A stretch of 64,000 nt of DNA, taken from NCBI GenBank assembly GCA_025936995.1, contig JAICSH010000003.1, positions 1 through 64,000 on the forward strand, in the 5' to 3' direction. The translations under genes and the position numbers were made by a program. This DNA comes from Thermoleophilia bacterium (GTDB lineage: Bacteria > Actinomycetota > Thermoleophilia > Gaiellales > Gaiellaceae). Shown piece after piece: positions 1 through 9,143 of the stretch; the first letter of the stretch is position 1, and every line of letters starts with the position of its first letter. The notes beneath the pieces are model-generated. The model had not been told where the DNA came from, ran no database searches, and was given only the letters and a program-made list of their open reading frames with translations.

Positions 1-702
1 AACGTGGAGCGCATGCGCCTGCTCGGCGCCGAGGTTCGCGCGGTCGACGTCGGGACGAAGACGCTGAAGGAGGCGACGAGCGAGGCGATCCGCGACTGGA
101 TCACGAACGTCGAGACGACGCACTACCTGATCGGCTCCTGCGTCGGTCCCGCGCCGTATCCGGAGCTCGTCGCGGAGCTGCAGTCCGTGATCGGCCGCGA
201 GGCGCGCGAGCAGATGCTGGCTGTCGAGGGCCGGCTGCCCGAGGCGGTGATCGCGTGCGTCGGCGGCGGCTCGAACGCGATCGGGATCTTCCACGGCTTC
301 CTCGAGGACGAGGACGTGCGGCTCGTCGGCGTCGAGGCGGCGGGAGCGGCGTCGCTCGGGAGCGGCCGCGCCGCCGTCCTGCACGGCGCGCGATCGTCGG
401 TGCTCGCGGACGAGGACGGCCAGATCGCCGACGCGCATTCCATCTCGGCCGGCCTCGACTACCCCGGCGTCGGGCCCGAGCACGCCTTCCTCCGCGACAG
501 CGGCCGCGCCGAGTACTGCGTCGCGACGGACGAGGAGGCGCTCGCCGCGTTCCAGGACCTCGCACGAGCCGAGGGCATCCTCCCCGCGCTCGAGCCCGCG
601 CACGCCCTCGCCCGAGCCCGCGACCTCGATGCCGAGCTGATCCTCGTCGGGCTCAGCGGCCGCGGCGACAAGGACCTTGCCGAGGTGCTGGAGCGGCTAT
701 GA
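1..702 (+). CDS. trpB: Tryptophan synthase beta subunit, C-terminal part (truncated by window start)
   Basis: Protein has [15 protein letters not shown]-phosphate loop, [15 protein letters not shown] and LSGRGDKD motifs typical of TrpB; followed closely by trpA. Confidence 0.95.
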   Translation, partial: NVERMRLLGAEVRAVDVGTKTLKEATSEAIRDWITNVETTHYLIGSCVGPAPYPELVAELQSVIGREAREQMLAVEGRLPEAVIACVGGGSNAIGIFHGFLEDEDVRLVGVEAAGAASLGSGRAAVLHGARSSVLADEDGQIADAHSISAGLDYPGVGPEHAFLRDSGRAEYCVATDEEALAAFQDLARAEGILPALEPAHALARARDLDAELILVGLSGRGDKDLAEVLERL

Positions 703-766
703 GCGTGGCCTCGACGGAGCTCATCCCGGAGCGCAGGCGTCGGCTTTGCCGGAGCCGGAGCGGGAA

Positions 767-1555
767 ATGAGCACGTGGGATCCCGCCCGCACGGCGGAGT
801 TCTTCGACGAGTACGGCGAGCGCGAGTGGACGCGGTTCGAGGACGGACGCACGCCCGGCCCGAGCCTCACGACCCACATCCGGATGCTCGAGGGATACGT
901 CCGTCCGGGCGACCGGGTGCTCGACGCCGGCTCGGGACCCGGCCGTTTCAGCCTCGAGCTGGTGCGGCTCGGCGCGCTCGTCACCGCGCTCGACATCTCG
1001 CCCGGACAGCTCGAGCTGCTGCGATCCCGGATCCCGGACGTCGAGGCGGTAGTCGGGGACATCACCGACCTCTCCCGGTTCGGCGACGACGCCTTCGACG
1101 CCACCGTGTGCTTCGGCGGGCCTCTGAGCTACGTCGTCGACCGCGCCGAGGCCGCGGTGGCCGAACTCGTGCGCGTCACGAAGCCGGGCGGACACGTCCT
1201 CGTGAGCGTGATGGGGCTCGGCGGCGCCGTGATCCACTTCGCGTCGATCATCGTCGACCTGGCTCGACGCGACGGCGCGCCGAAGCAGCTGGAGATCGCC
1301 CGCACCGGCTTCCTCCCCGAGGGCGACGGCTACGGCCACCTCGCGATGCGGATGTACCTCTGGGAGGAACTCGAGGCGTTGCTCGCGCCACACGGCGAGG
1401 TCGTCGACGGGGCGGCGGCCGGCATCCTTCCGCACCTCGAGGTGGAGGAGCCGGCGATCCGCGCCGTCCTCGAGGAGTTCGAGCAACGGCTCGCGCACGA
1501 CCCCGGCTCGCGCAGCTGCGGCGAGCACCTCGTCGGTGTGCTCCGTGTCGCGTGA
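767..1555 (+). CDS. Class I SAM-dependent methyltransferase
   Basis: Motif I VLDAGSGPGRFSLEL, VTALDISPGQLELL; ATG at 767 chosen over the upstream in-frame start of the ORF track. Confidence 0.85.
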   Translation: MSTWDPARTAEFFDEYGEREWTRFEDGRTPGPSLTTHIRMLEGYVRPGDRVLDAGSGPGRFSLELVRLGALVTALDISPGQLELLRSRIPDVEAVVGDITDLSRFGDDAFDATVCFGGPLSYVVDRAEAAVAELVRVTKPGGHVLVSVMGLGGAVIHFASIIVDLARRDGAPKQLEIARTGFLPEGDGYGHLAMRMYLWEELEALLAPHGEVVDGAAAGILPHLEVEEPAIRAVLEEFEQRLAHDPGSRSCGEHLVGVLRVA

Positions 1556-2253
1556 CCAAGGCGCTCGTCATCTACCTGATGGCCGAGCCGGAGACGCCCG
1601 AGCTCGCGCGCGCGGCCGTGGAGGGAGGCGCAGACGTCGTCGAGCTCGGCTTCCCGTTCAACGACCCGCTCGCCGAGGGCCCGGTGATCCGGCGCGCCTC
1701 GGAGCGCGCGCTCTCGCGCGGGATGCGAACGCAGGCCTGCCTCGACGTGCTCGCCCGGACGCGCGAGCTGCTGCCCGAGACACCGCTCGTCCCGATGACC
1801 TACGCGGCGATCCTCGATGCCTACGGCTACGAGCGTTTCGCCGCCGCTGCGCGCGAGCGCGGCGCCTCGAGCTTCATCGTCGTCGACCTCCCCGTCGAGG
1901 TGCAGCCGGGGCTGCGGAGGATCCAGCTCGTCGCTCCGACCTCGACCGAGGAGCGGATCCGCGCCGCCGCCGAGGCGACCGACGGCTGGCTCTACCTCGT
2001 CTCCGTCACCGGCACGACCGGCGCCCGGACCGAGCTCTCGCCCACTCTGCCTCCGCTCGTGCAGCGGGTGCGTGCCGTCAGCGACGTCCCGGTCTACGTG
2101 GGGTTCGGCATCTCGATGCCCGAGCTCGCGCGCGCGGCCGGCGAGCTCGCCGACGGCGTCGTCGTCGGGTCGCGCGCCGTCCAGGTCGCCGAGGACGGAC
2201 CCGGGGCTCTGCGCGAGTTCGTCGCCTCTCTTCGGGCCGCGCTCGACTCTTAG
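1552..2253 (+). CDS. trpA: Tryptophan synthase alpha subunit (short N terminus)
   Basis: VELGFPFNDPLAEGPVIRRAS motif, GTTGAR, VGFGIS...ADGVVVGSRAV; GTG start overlaps preceding stop (GTGA). Confidence 0.92.
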   Translation: MTKALVIYLMAEPETPELARAAVEGGADVVELGFPFNDPLAEGPVIRRASERALSRGMRTQACLDVLARTRELLPETPLVPMTYAAILDAYGYERFAAAARERGASSFIVVDLPVEVQPGLRRIQLVAPTSTEERIRAAAEATDGWLYLVSVTGTTGARTELSPTLPPLVQRVRAVSDVPVYVGFGISMPELARAAGELADGVVVGSRAVQVAEDGPGALREFVASLRAALDS

Positions 2254-2286
2254 AGAAGTCTCACACCGGGCTCAGGTTCGTCTCAC
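2249..2286 (+). promoter_or_regulatory. Four 5-bp boxes on exact 11-bp spacing (CTTAG-N6-CTCAC-N6-CTCAG-N6-CTCAC)
   Basis: Read directly: boxes start at 2249, 2260, 2271, 2282. Confidence 0.55.
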
Positions 2287-2327
2287 GTCCGGCGGCGACC
2301 ATGCACCTCAGCCGACCCGACGCCCTC

Positions 2328-3434
2328 CTATGAGAGCGCCAGCCCAGGCCCGGCGCCGGCCAACTCCCCCTCACCGGCCGGCGTCGGGCCGGTCGTAGTC
2401 AGGGCCACGGCCCGCACGGGCAGATGGAGCCGGAACGACGTGCCGCGCGGCAGTGGTGTCACGGAGCAGCGACCGCCGTGCGCCCGCGCGACGGCGGCGA
2501 CGATCGCGAGGCCGAGCCCGGCGCCGCCGCGCTCGCGGGTTCGGGCGCCGTCGGCCCGCGCCCAGCGGTCGAAGATCCGCGGCAGCGCTTCCGGCGGCAC
2601 GCCGCTCCCCGAGTCCGACACCTCGATCACGACACCGCCCGTCCCGTCCGCGTGCGCTGCGAGCTCGACGGCGTCACCGGGTTCCGTGAACTTCACCGCG
2701 TTCTCTAGCAGCGCGTCGAGGGCGTTCCTCAGCGCCTCGGGGTCCGCGACGAGCTGTCCGGCGAGGTCGACGTCGAGCCGCCAAGCGCGCGGCGCGACCT
2801 CCGACCAGCGAATGAAGAGATCCGAGAGGAACGCCTCGAGGTCCACCTCCACCAGCGAGAGCCCGTGCCGCCCGGACTTCGCGAGCAGCAGGAGCCGCTC
2901 GACGATCCGCTCGATCCGGCCGAGCTCGTCGAGCGCTACGTCCAGCTCGGCCGTCTCGGGCTGCTCGCGCCGCAGCAGCTCGAGGTGCCCGCGCGCGATC
3001 GTGACCGGCGTCCGCAGCTCGTGCGACGCGTCGTGGAGGAAGCGCTCCTGCCGCTCGAGCAGCGACGCCCGCATCTCCGCGACGCCCTGTACCTCGGAGA
3101 GCGCCGCCTGCCGGCGCTGCGCATGCCAAACCATGGCGAGGAACATCGCCGACATGAGCGGCACCTCGAACAACTCGCCCCACAGCTGGACGCCGCCGAA
3201 GGCGTCCGACATGATGCTCGCCCCGGTGGCCACGATCACGACGGAGAGAACCGCCCACATCGTCCGCAGGGACCAGGTGCGGACGCCGTAGACGAACGTC
3301 AGGCTGATCCAGACGAAGTGGAACGGGATCGTCTCCCAGCTCGGCCAGGCGATCATCGCCACCCAGTTCGCGGTCGCGAAGACGGCCCAGCCGGCTTCGA
3401 GCGGGTTACGCCGTAGCCAGCCGATAGCCCGCAT
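2328..3434 (-). CDS. Sensor histidine kinase (HisKA/HATPase_c)
   Basis: FLHDASHELRTPVTIARGHLELL H-box, N-box DALLENAVKFTEPGD, DSGSGVP, GGAGLGLAI; overlaps end of upstream response regulator. Confidence 0.92.
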   Translation of the reverse strand: MRAIGWLRRNPLEAGWAVFATANWVAMIAWPSWETIPFHFVWISLTFVYGVRTWSLRTMWAVLSVVIVATGASIMSDAFGGVQLWGELFEVPLMSAMFLAMVWHAQRRQAALSEVQGVAEMRASLLERQERFLHDASHELRTPVTIARGHLELLRREQPETAELDVALDELGRIERIVERLLLLAKSGRHGLSLVEVDLEAFLSDLFIRWSEVAPRAWRLDVDLAGQLVADPEALRNALDALLENAVKFTEPGDAVELAAHADGTGGVVIEVSDSGSGVPPEALPRIFDRWARADGARTRERGGAGLGLAIVAAVARAHGGRCSVTPLPRGTSFRLHLPVRAVALTTTGPTPAGEGELAGAGPGLALS

Positions 3435-4077
3435 TCCGCACCGTCTCGATGGACGCGTCGGGCCCGAGCTTCTGCCGTAGCCTGCGCACGCAGACCTCAA
3501 CGACGTTCGAGCCCGGGTCGAAGTCGTAGCCCCACACCTCGGCGAGGAGCCGCTCCCGGCTCACGACCTCGCCGGCGTGCACGAGCAGATGGTGGAGGAG
3601 CCGGAACTCGCGATCCGAGAGATCCGCGGTCCGGTCGCCGACGGCCGCGTGCCGGCGCGCGACGTCGAGCACGACGTTTCCCCCGCGCAGGACGTGCTCG
3701 TCCCCGAACGTCGCCGCGCCCCGCAGGCGGACACGGATCCGCGCGAGCAGCTCGTCGAGCGAGAACGGCTTCGCCAGATAGTCCGTCGCGCCGAGCTCGA
3801 AGCCGCGGAGCTTCGTCTGCACGTCGGTGCGCGCGGAGAGGATCACGACCGGAAGCTCCGGCTTGACGCGCTGCAGCTCACGCAGGACCTGCAGCCCGTT
3901 GAGTCCGGGCAGCAGGAGGTCGAGCACGACGAGATCCCAGCGCGCCCCGGTCGCCAGGTCGAGCCCCGCGCGGCCGTCTCCCGCCGCGACCACGGTGTAC
4001 CCCTCGGCCTCGAGGCCGCGGGCGAGGAACGCCTGGATTCGCGACTCGTCCTCGATCACGAGGATCCGCATGCCCAC
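3406..4077 (-). CDS. OmpR/PhoB-family response regulator (REC + winged helix)
   Basis: ILVIEDE...VVLDLLLPGLNG...LSARTD...DYLAKPF and C-terminal winged helix VWGYDFDPGSNVVEVCVRRLRQKL. Confidence 0.95.
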   Translation of the reverse strand: MGMRILVIEDESRIQAFLARGLEAEGYTVVAAGDGRAGLDLATGARWDLVVLDLLLPGLNGLQVLRELQRVKPELPVVILSARTDVQTKLRGFELGATDYLAKPFSLDELLARIRVRLRGAATFGDEHVLRGGNVVLDVARRHAAVGDRTADLSDREFRLLHHLLVHAGEVVSRERLLAEVWGYDFDPGSNVVEVCVRRLRQKLGPDASIETVRNAGYRLATA

Positions 4078-4136
4078 CTCCCGCGCCGGAATCTACACCG
4101 GAATCCGAACGGGCAAAGCTTGTGCGCCACTTTGCG

Positions 4137-4185
4137 ATGACGCCGAAATGACGGGGAAATGACACGTTCGTCATGAGGCCGTCAC
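4137..4185. promoter_or_regulatory. Five boxes on an exact 11-bp grid: ATGAC x3 (4137, 4148, 4159) then GTCAT (4170) and GTCAC (4181)
   Basis: Direct reading of the intergenic region between the divergent response regulator and cox genes. Confidence 0.6.
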
Positions 4186-4216
4186 GGCGGCGGAGGCATT
4201 GATAGGAACCCTCCCG

Positions 4217-4897
4217 ATGCGGGTCGGAGTGAAGCTGGTGCTCGTCGCTGCGGTCGTCGTCGCCGCCGGCGTCATGATCGGGTTCTACGTCTCGAACCTG
4301 ACGACCCTCGCGGGCTCGCCGGCGTACTCCCTGCCCGTCCAGAACGTCAACGGCCACCCGGTCGTCAACCTCGAGATCCAGACGGTCGCCGCCGTCGGCC
4401 CGCAGCTCAGCCGCAACCCCGACTGGGTCTCCTACCTCGTCCGGAACACGAGCGGGCAGTGGAAGCGCGAGACGGTGTGGAGCCTCCCGGCGAACGCGAC
4501 CGTCCACGTGACGATCTACAACTTCGACGGCGCCAGCGGCCTGCGCAACCCGTTCCTCGCGCGGCCGCAGGGCATGGCCGGCAACCGGATCATGGTCGAC
4601 GGCAAGCCGACGGACGCGGTCGACCCGAACGAGGCCTCGCACACGTTCGCGGTGCCGGCGCTCGGGATCATCCTCGCGATTCCGGGCGTCGCCGACGACG
4701 CGAAGGACCAGTGCGGCTATGCGCCGTGTCCGATGTCGAACGCGCACCGGACGATCAAGTTCACGTTCCACACGACGACGCCCGGCCATTTCCGCTGGCA
4801 GTGCTTCGTCCCCTGCGCGGCCGGCTGGATCGACGGCTTCGGCGGCCCGATGCAGACGATCGGCTACATGGACGGCTTCCTCAACGTGAAGGCCTGA
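4217..4897 (+). CDS. Cupredoxin/cytochrome-oxidase-subunit-II-like membrane-anchored protein
   Basis: One N-terminal TM helix, beta-rich domain ending GHFRWQCFVPCAAGWIDGFGGPMQTIGYMDGFLNV; stop overlaps coxB start. Confidence 0.7.
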   Translation: MRVGVKLVLVAAVVVAAGVMIGFYVSNLTTLAGSPAYSLPVQNVNGHPVVNLEIQTVAAVGPQLSRNPDWVSYLVRNTSGQWKRETVWSLPANATVHVTIYNFDGASGLRNPFLARPQGMAGNRIMVDGKPTDAVDPNEASHTFAVPALGIILAIPGVADDAKDQCGYAPCPMSNAHRTIKFTFHTTTPGHFRWQCFVPCAAGWIDGFGGPMQTIGYMDGFLNVKA

Positions 4898-5787
4898 TGG
4901 CGGCGAATCCGAACGCCGCGCCGGCCCCGCCGAGCGACCGCACGAACCACGGCATGCGCGTCGTCGTCGCGTGGCTCGTGCTGAGCGCGATCGCGACGCC
5001 GCTCGTCGCCGTCTTCGTCGGACATCTCATCCCGCCGGGCAACGGCAGCAGCCAGGGCACGGAGCAGGTCTTCGACAACACCCTGATGCTCACGGTGATC
5101 ACGCCGATCCTCTGCCTGCTCGCCGTCTTCTTCGTCTACGGGCTGCGCTCGTTCCACGCCTCCTCGTCCGGTGCGGTGCTCGACGGGCCGCCGCTGCGCG
5201 GCGACTCACAGATTCAGATCCTCTGGATCGTCGGCACGAGCGTGATCGTGCTCTTCCTCGCCGGCTTCGGGACCTTCGAGCTGCTGCAGAACGGCGCCGG
5301 CGGCGGCCAGGGCCCTGATCCGATCGCCGTCCCCGGAGGCCAGAAGATGCAGGTGCAGGTGATCGGCCAGCAGTGGCAGTTCACCTACCGCTACCCGTCG
5401 CTCGGAGGCATCGAGTCGAACCAGCTCGTGCTGCCCGCGGACACCGACGTCGAGCTGCACGTGACCTCGCTCGACGTCATCCACTCCTTCTGGGCGTACG
5501 AGCTCGGCGTCAAGGCGGACGCGAACCCCGGCGTCGACAACGTCGCCTACGTGAAGACGAAGAGCCCGCAGGTGTTCCACGTCCGCTGCGCCGAGCTCTG
5601 TGGCCTCTGGCACGGCTACATGTACAACAACGGCCGCGTCGTCGACTCCGCCCAGTTCCACTCCTGGGCGTCGCAGCAGGAGAAGCTCTACGCGGCGATC
5701 AAGCCCTTCATGGACAAGCCCGAGGCGGACGGCGGGGCGCCCTTCGGACACACGTACCTCCCCGCCCCGGAACGGAGAGCCGGATGA
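4897..5787 (+). CDS. coxB: Cytochrome c oxidase subunit II (CuA)
   Basis: HSFWAYELGVKAD...CAELCGLWHGYM CuA motif, two TM helices. Confidence 0.95.
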   Translation: MAANPNAAPAPPSDRTNHGMRVVVAWLVLSAIATPLVAVFVGHLIPPGNGSSQGTEQVFDNTLMLTVITPILCLLAVFFVYGLRSFHASSSGAVLDGPPLRGDSQIQILWIVGTSVIVLFLAGFGTFELLQNGAGGGQGPDPIAVPGGQKMQVQVIGQQWQFTYRYPSLGGIESNQLVLPADTDVELHVTSLDVIHSFWAYELGVKADANPGVDNVAYVKTKSPQVFHVRCAELCGLWHGYMYNNGRVVDSAQFHSWASQQEKLYAAIKPFMDKPEADGGAPFGHTYLPAPERRAG

Positions 5788-7673
5788 CCGACGCCGCCGT
5801 CGCCCCCTCGCCGCCGCTGTGGCGCCGCCTGCTCGGCTTCAACCTCCTGACCGGTGTCGTCCTCGGCATCGGCGGCTGGTACGTGGGCTGGTTCGGGGCG
5901 CACTCCATCGTCGGGCCGAGCCTCGACTACTTCGGCGACATCGACTACAACGAGCTGTCCGTCTACCTCGCCTATATCGGCGGCATCGTCGGCTTCCTCG
6001 TCGGCCTCGGCTTCTTCAACTACCCGTTCGCCCGCCTCCGCGGCTACCCGCCGTCGCTGCGCGAGAAGGAGACGGGAGGCTGGACGCGCTACTTCAGCCT
6101 CTGCACCGACCACAAGGTCGTCGGCATCCAGTACCTGTGGGGCATCGGGCTGTTCTTCTTCATCGGCGGCCTGAACGCGATGCTCATCCGCACCGAGCTG
6201 CTGCGGCCGCATCACCAGGTCTTCCCGGCGGGGACGTACCTGACCCTCGTCGGGATGCACGGCACGATGATGATGGGGATGATGTCGAGCGGGATCCTCG
6301 GCCCGTTCGCGAACTACCTGATCCCGATCATGATCGGCGCGCGGCGGATGGCCTTCCCCCGCATCGAGGCGCTCACCTTCTGGCTGCTGATGGCGGCCGG
6401 CGCGATCCTCACGACGACGATCTTCTTCGGCGGCTTCCCGACGGGCTGGACGGGCTACGCGCCGCTCTCGAACGAGGGCAACCCGGGGATGGACAACTAC
6501 ATCCTCTTCTTCGCGCTCGTCGGGATCTCGATGACGCTGCTCGGCCTGAACATGATCGCGACGATCGTGACGATGCGCGCGCCCGGGCTGACGTGGACGC
6601 GGCTGCCGATCTTCGCCTGGGGCGTCCTCTCCACCGCCGTGCTGATGGTGCTCGCCGCGCCGGTGCTGGTCGCGGTTCTGGCGATGGAGGCGCTCGACCG
6701 GACGGCGCAGACGACCTTCTTCGTCGCAGCCGCCGGCGGCAGCAACTACCTGTACGAGAACCTCTTCTGGGTCTTCGGCCACCCGGAGGTGTACATCCTC
6801 GCCTTGCCGGGCTTCGCGATCGTCCTCGAGCTGCTGCCGGTGTTCTCGCGCAAGCCGCTCTGGGGCTACCGCCTCGCGGTCGGCGGGCTGCTCGGCGTGT
6901 CGCTGCTCTCCTGGTTCGTCTGGCAGCACCACCTGTTCGTGAGCGGCATCAACGGCGACCTGCGCCCCTTCTACATGCTCTCGACCGAGTTGATCTCGAT
7001 CCCGACAGGCTTCACGTTCCTCTGCGGGATGATGACCCTCTGGCGGGGAAGCATCCGCTTCACCGTCCCGATGCTGTTCTGTCTCGCGTGGTTCTTCAAC
7101 TTCCTGCTCGGCGGGCTGTCGGGCGTGTTCCTCTCCGACGTGCCGAGCGACGTGACGACCCACGGCAGCTTCTTCTCGATGGCCCACTTCCACTACACGA
7201 TCATGGGCGGGCTCGTGTTCACCTTCTTCGCCGCGATCTACTACTGGGTGCCGAAGATGACGGGCTGGGAGCTGAACGAGCGGCTCGGGAAGATCCACTT
7301 CTGGACGATGTTCGTCTTCTTCAACTCGACCTTCGCCCCGCTCTTCGCGATCGGCTTCCTCGGCCAGCCGCGCCGCGCCGTCACCTACGCGAGCGGGCTG
7401 CAGTTCCTCAACGACTGGGTCTCGGTCTCGGCGTTCTGCCTCGGGATCTCGATGCTGATCTTCCTCTTCAACCTCGTCTGGTCGCTCGGCTTCGTCAAGA
7501 AGCCCGCCGAGGCGAACCCGTGGGGGTCGCGCTCGATCGAGTTCCAGCTCCCCTCGCCGGTGCCCGTCCACAACTTCGACCGGATCCCCGTCTTCTCGAG
7601 CGATCCGTACGGCTACGGCGAGGGGCCGCCCCCGAGCTGGGTGCCCGCCGGCGCGACGGCAGGGAGGGACTGA
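5784..7673 (+). CDS. ctaD: Cytochrome c oxidase subunit I
   Basis: FGHPEVYIL, WQHHLFVSG, HFHYTIMGG heme-copper motifs; multiple TM helices. Confidence 0.96.
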   Translation: MTDAAVAPSPPLWRRLLGFNLLTGVVLGIGGWYVGWFGAHSIVGPSLDYFGDIDYNELSVYLAYIGGIVGFLVGLGFFNYPFARLRGYPPSLREKETGGWTRYFSLCTDHKVVGIQYLWGIGLFFFIGGLNAMLIRTELLRPHHQVFPAGTYLTLVGMHGTMMMGMMSSGILGPFANYLIPIMIGARRMAFPRIEALTFWLLMAAGAILTTTIFFGGFPTGWTGYAPLSNEGNPGMDNYILFFALVGISMTLLGLNMIATIVTMRAPGLTWTRLPIFAWGVLSTAVLMVLAAPVLVAVLAMEALDRTAQTTFFVAAAGGSNYLYENLFWVFGHPEVYILALPGFAIVLELLPVFSRKPLWGYRLAVGGLLGVSLLSWFVWQHHLFVSGINGDLRPFYMLSTELISIPTGFTFLCGMMTLWRGSIRFTVPMLFCLAWFFNFLLGGLSGVFLSDVPSDVTTHGSFFSMAHFHYTIMGGLVFTFFAAIYYWVPKMTGWELNERLGKIHFWTMFVFFNSTFAPLFAIGFLGQPRRAVTYASGLQFLNDWVSVSAFCLGISMLIFLFNLVWSLGFVKKPAEANPWGSRSIEFQLPSPVPVHNFDRIPVFSSDPYGYGEGPPPSWVPAGATAGRD

Positions 7674-7676
7674 ACC

Positions 7677-8357
7677 GTGGCCGAGCCGCTCGCCTACGAA
7701 GGCACGAGCTACGAGGTCGTCGAGGAGGAGCCGCCCGAGCTCCTCGGCCGGAACCTCGTCTCGGCGAGCTACCTCCTCGCCGGCGCGACCGCGTTCTTCT
7801 TCATCGCCTTCGTCTTCGCCTACTTCTATCTCCGCTCGCTGAACAACGGCGGGATGTGGAAGCCGGAGGGGGTCGACGCCTCCATCGGCTGGGGCACGGC
7901 CGTGGTCGCCTGCTACGCGGCGAGCGCGCTCCTCGTGCGGCTCGGAGTCGCGGACCACCGGGCGTTGCGCCGCGACCAGTGGCGCCTGAAGGGAGTCGTA
8001 GCGCTGCTCGTCGGCGTCGTCGGGCTCGTGCTCCAGGTGATCGCCTGGACGCACGAAGGCTTCGGCCCCGCGGACGGCGGGTTCGCGAGCGTGTACTTCG
8101 GCTGGACGGCGTTCCTCTTCCTCTTCGTCCTCGGAACGCTGCTCTGGCTCGAGATGACGGTCGCGACGTCGTACCGCTATCGCAAGACCGACGGCCCGCC
8201 TCCGGCCGGCCACGCATCCGGGGATCCGCACCGCGAGGCCCACGACATCCGCGACCCGCTCTCGCTCGTCCGGGCCGAGCTCGTCGGGCTCAGCTTCTAC
8301 TGGACGTTCCTCGCCGGCATCGCCGTCGTCAGCTGGGTCATCCTGTACCTGATCTAG
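7677..8357 (+). CDS. ctaE: Cytochrome c oxidase subunit III
   Basis: Multi-TM protein with LVSASYLLAGATAFFFIAFVFAYFYLRS and C-terminal SFYWTFLAGIAVVSWVILYLI; position in operon. Confidence 0.88.
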   Translation: MAEPLAYEGTSYEVVEEEPPELLGRNLVSASYLLAGATAFFFIAFVFAYFYLRSLNNGGMWKPEGVDASIGWGTAVVACYAASALLVRLGVADHRALRRDQWRLKGVVALLVGVVGLVLQVIAWTHEGFGPADGGFASVYFGWTAFLFLFVLGTLLWLEMTVATSYRYRKTDGPPPAGHASGDPHREAHDIRDPLSLVRAELVGLSFYWTFLAGIAVVSWVILYLI

Positions 8358-9143
8358 ATGGTGGATCCGCTCCCCCTCGTCGTGTGCGGGACGGCGGCGG
8401 CGCTCTACGCGCTGGGGCGGCGGGGAAGGACGCGAGCCTGGCGCGAGCTGAGCTTCTACAGCGGCGTCGCGCTCACGCTCGTCGTCCTCGAGCGGCCGTT
8501 CGACGGCTGGGCGGACACCTGGCTCTCCGTCCACATGACCCAGCACGTCCTGCTCATGACGGTCGTGCCGCCGCTCGTCGTCCTCGGCCGCCCGTGGCCG
8601 CGCATGTGGCTGCCGTTCCCGCTCTCCGCGCGCCGGGCGGTCGGGGGCGCGCTGTCGCGCTCGCACGGGTTCCGGCGTAGCGCCGGGTTCCTGAAGCGCC
8701 CCGCGGTTGCGCTCGCGGTGCAGTCGGCGGCGGTCGGAATCTGGCACGTCCCGCAGCTGTACGACGCCGCGGCGCGAAACGAATGGGTCCACGTCCTCGA
8801 GCACGTGTGCTTCGTCGCTCCCGCGCTCGTGTTCTGGGGCGCGCTGCTCGACGCGCCGCCCGTGCGCGCACGCATCGACCATCTCCGTCGCTCGATCTGG
8901 CTCGCCGCCGCGATGGTCCCGAGCTGGATCCTCGCCATCGTGCTCGCGTTCGCCGCGGCGCCGGTCTACTCCGTGTATCCCTCGCTGACCGACCAGCAGG
9001 TCGCCGCCGGCGTCATGTGGGTGCCCGGATCCCTCGCGTACTTCGTCGCGGCGTTCGCCGCGTTCTACCGCTGGCTCGAGCCGGGCGCCGCCGCGGCGCC
9101 CACGCGCGCCGAGCCCCGACCCGAGGAGCTCTCATGGACGTGA
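8358..9143 (+). CDS. CtaG-like cytochrome c oxidase assembly membrane protein (caa3_CtaG family)
   Basis: SVHMTQHVLLMTVVPPLVVLGRP, HVPQLYDAA, HVLEHVCF motifs characteristic of the family. Confidence 0.85.
   Translation: MVDPLPLVVCGTAAALYALGRRGRTRAWRELSFYSGVALTLVVLERPFDGWADTWLSVHMTQHVLLMTVVPPLVVLGRPWPRMWLPFPLSARRAVGGALSRSHGFRRSAGFLKRPAVALAVQSAAVGIWHVPQLYDAAARNEWVHVLEHVCFVAPALVFWGALLDAPPVRARIDHLRRSIWLAAAMVPSWILAIVLAFAAAPVYSVYPSLTDQQVAAGVMWVPGSLAYFVAAFAAFYRWLEPGAAAAPTRAEPRPEELSWT

Noticed and set aside
5600-8680. 1026-aa plus-strand ORF in another frame over cox genes
   Set aside because: Out-of-frame translation of coxB/ctaD/ctaE; Arg/Pro-rich.
5688-8882. 1064-aa minus-strand ORF opposite the cox operon
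   Set aside because: Antisense to well-supported coxB/ctaD/ctaE/ctaG genes; Arg/Asp/Glu-rich low-complexity translation typical of GC-rich shadow frames.
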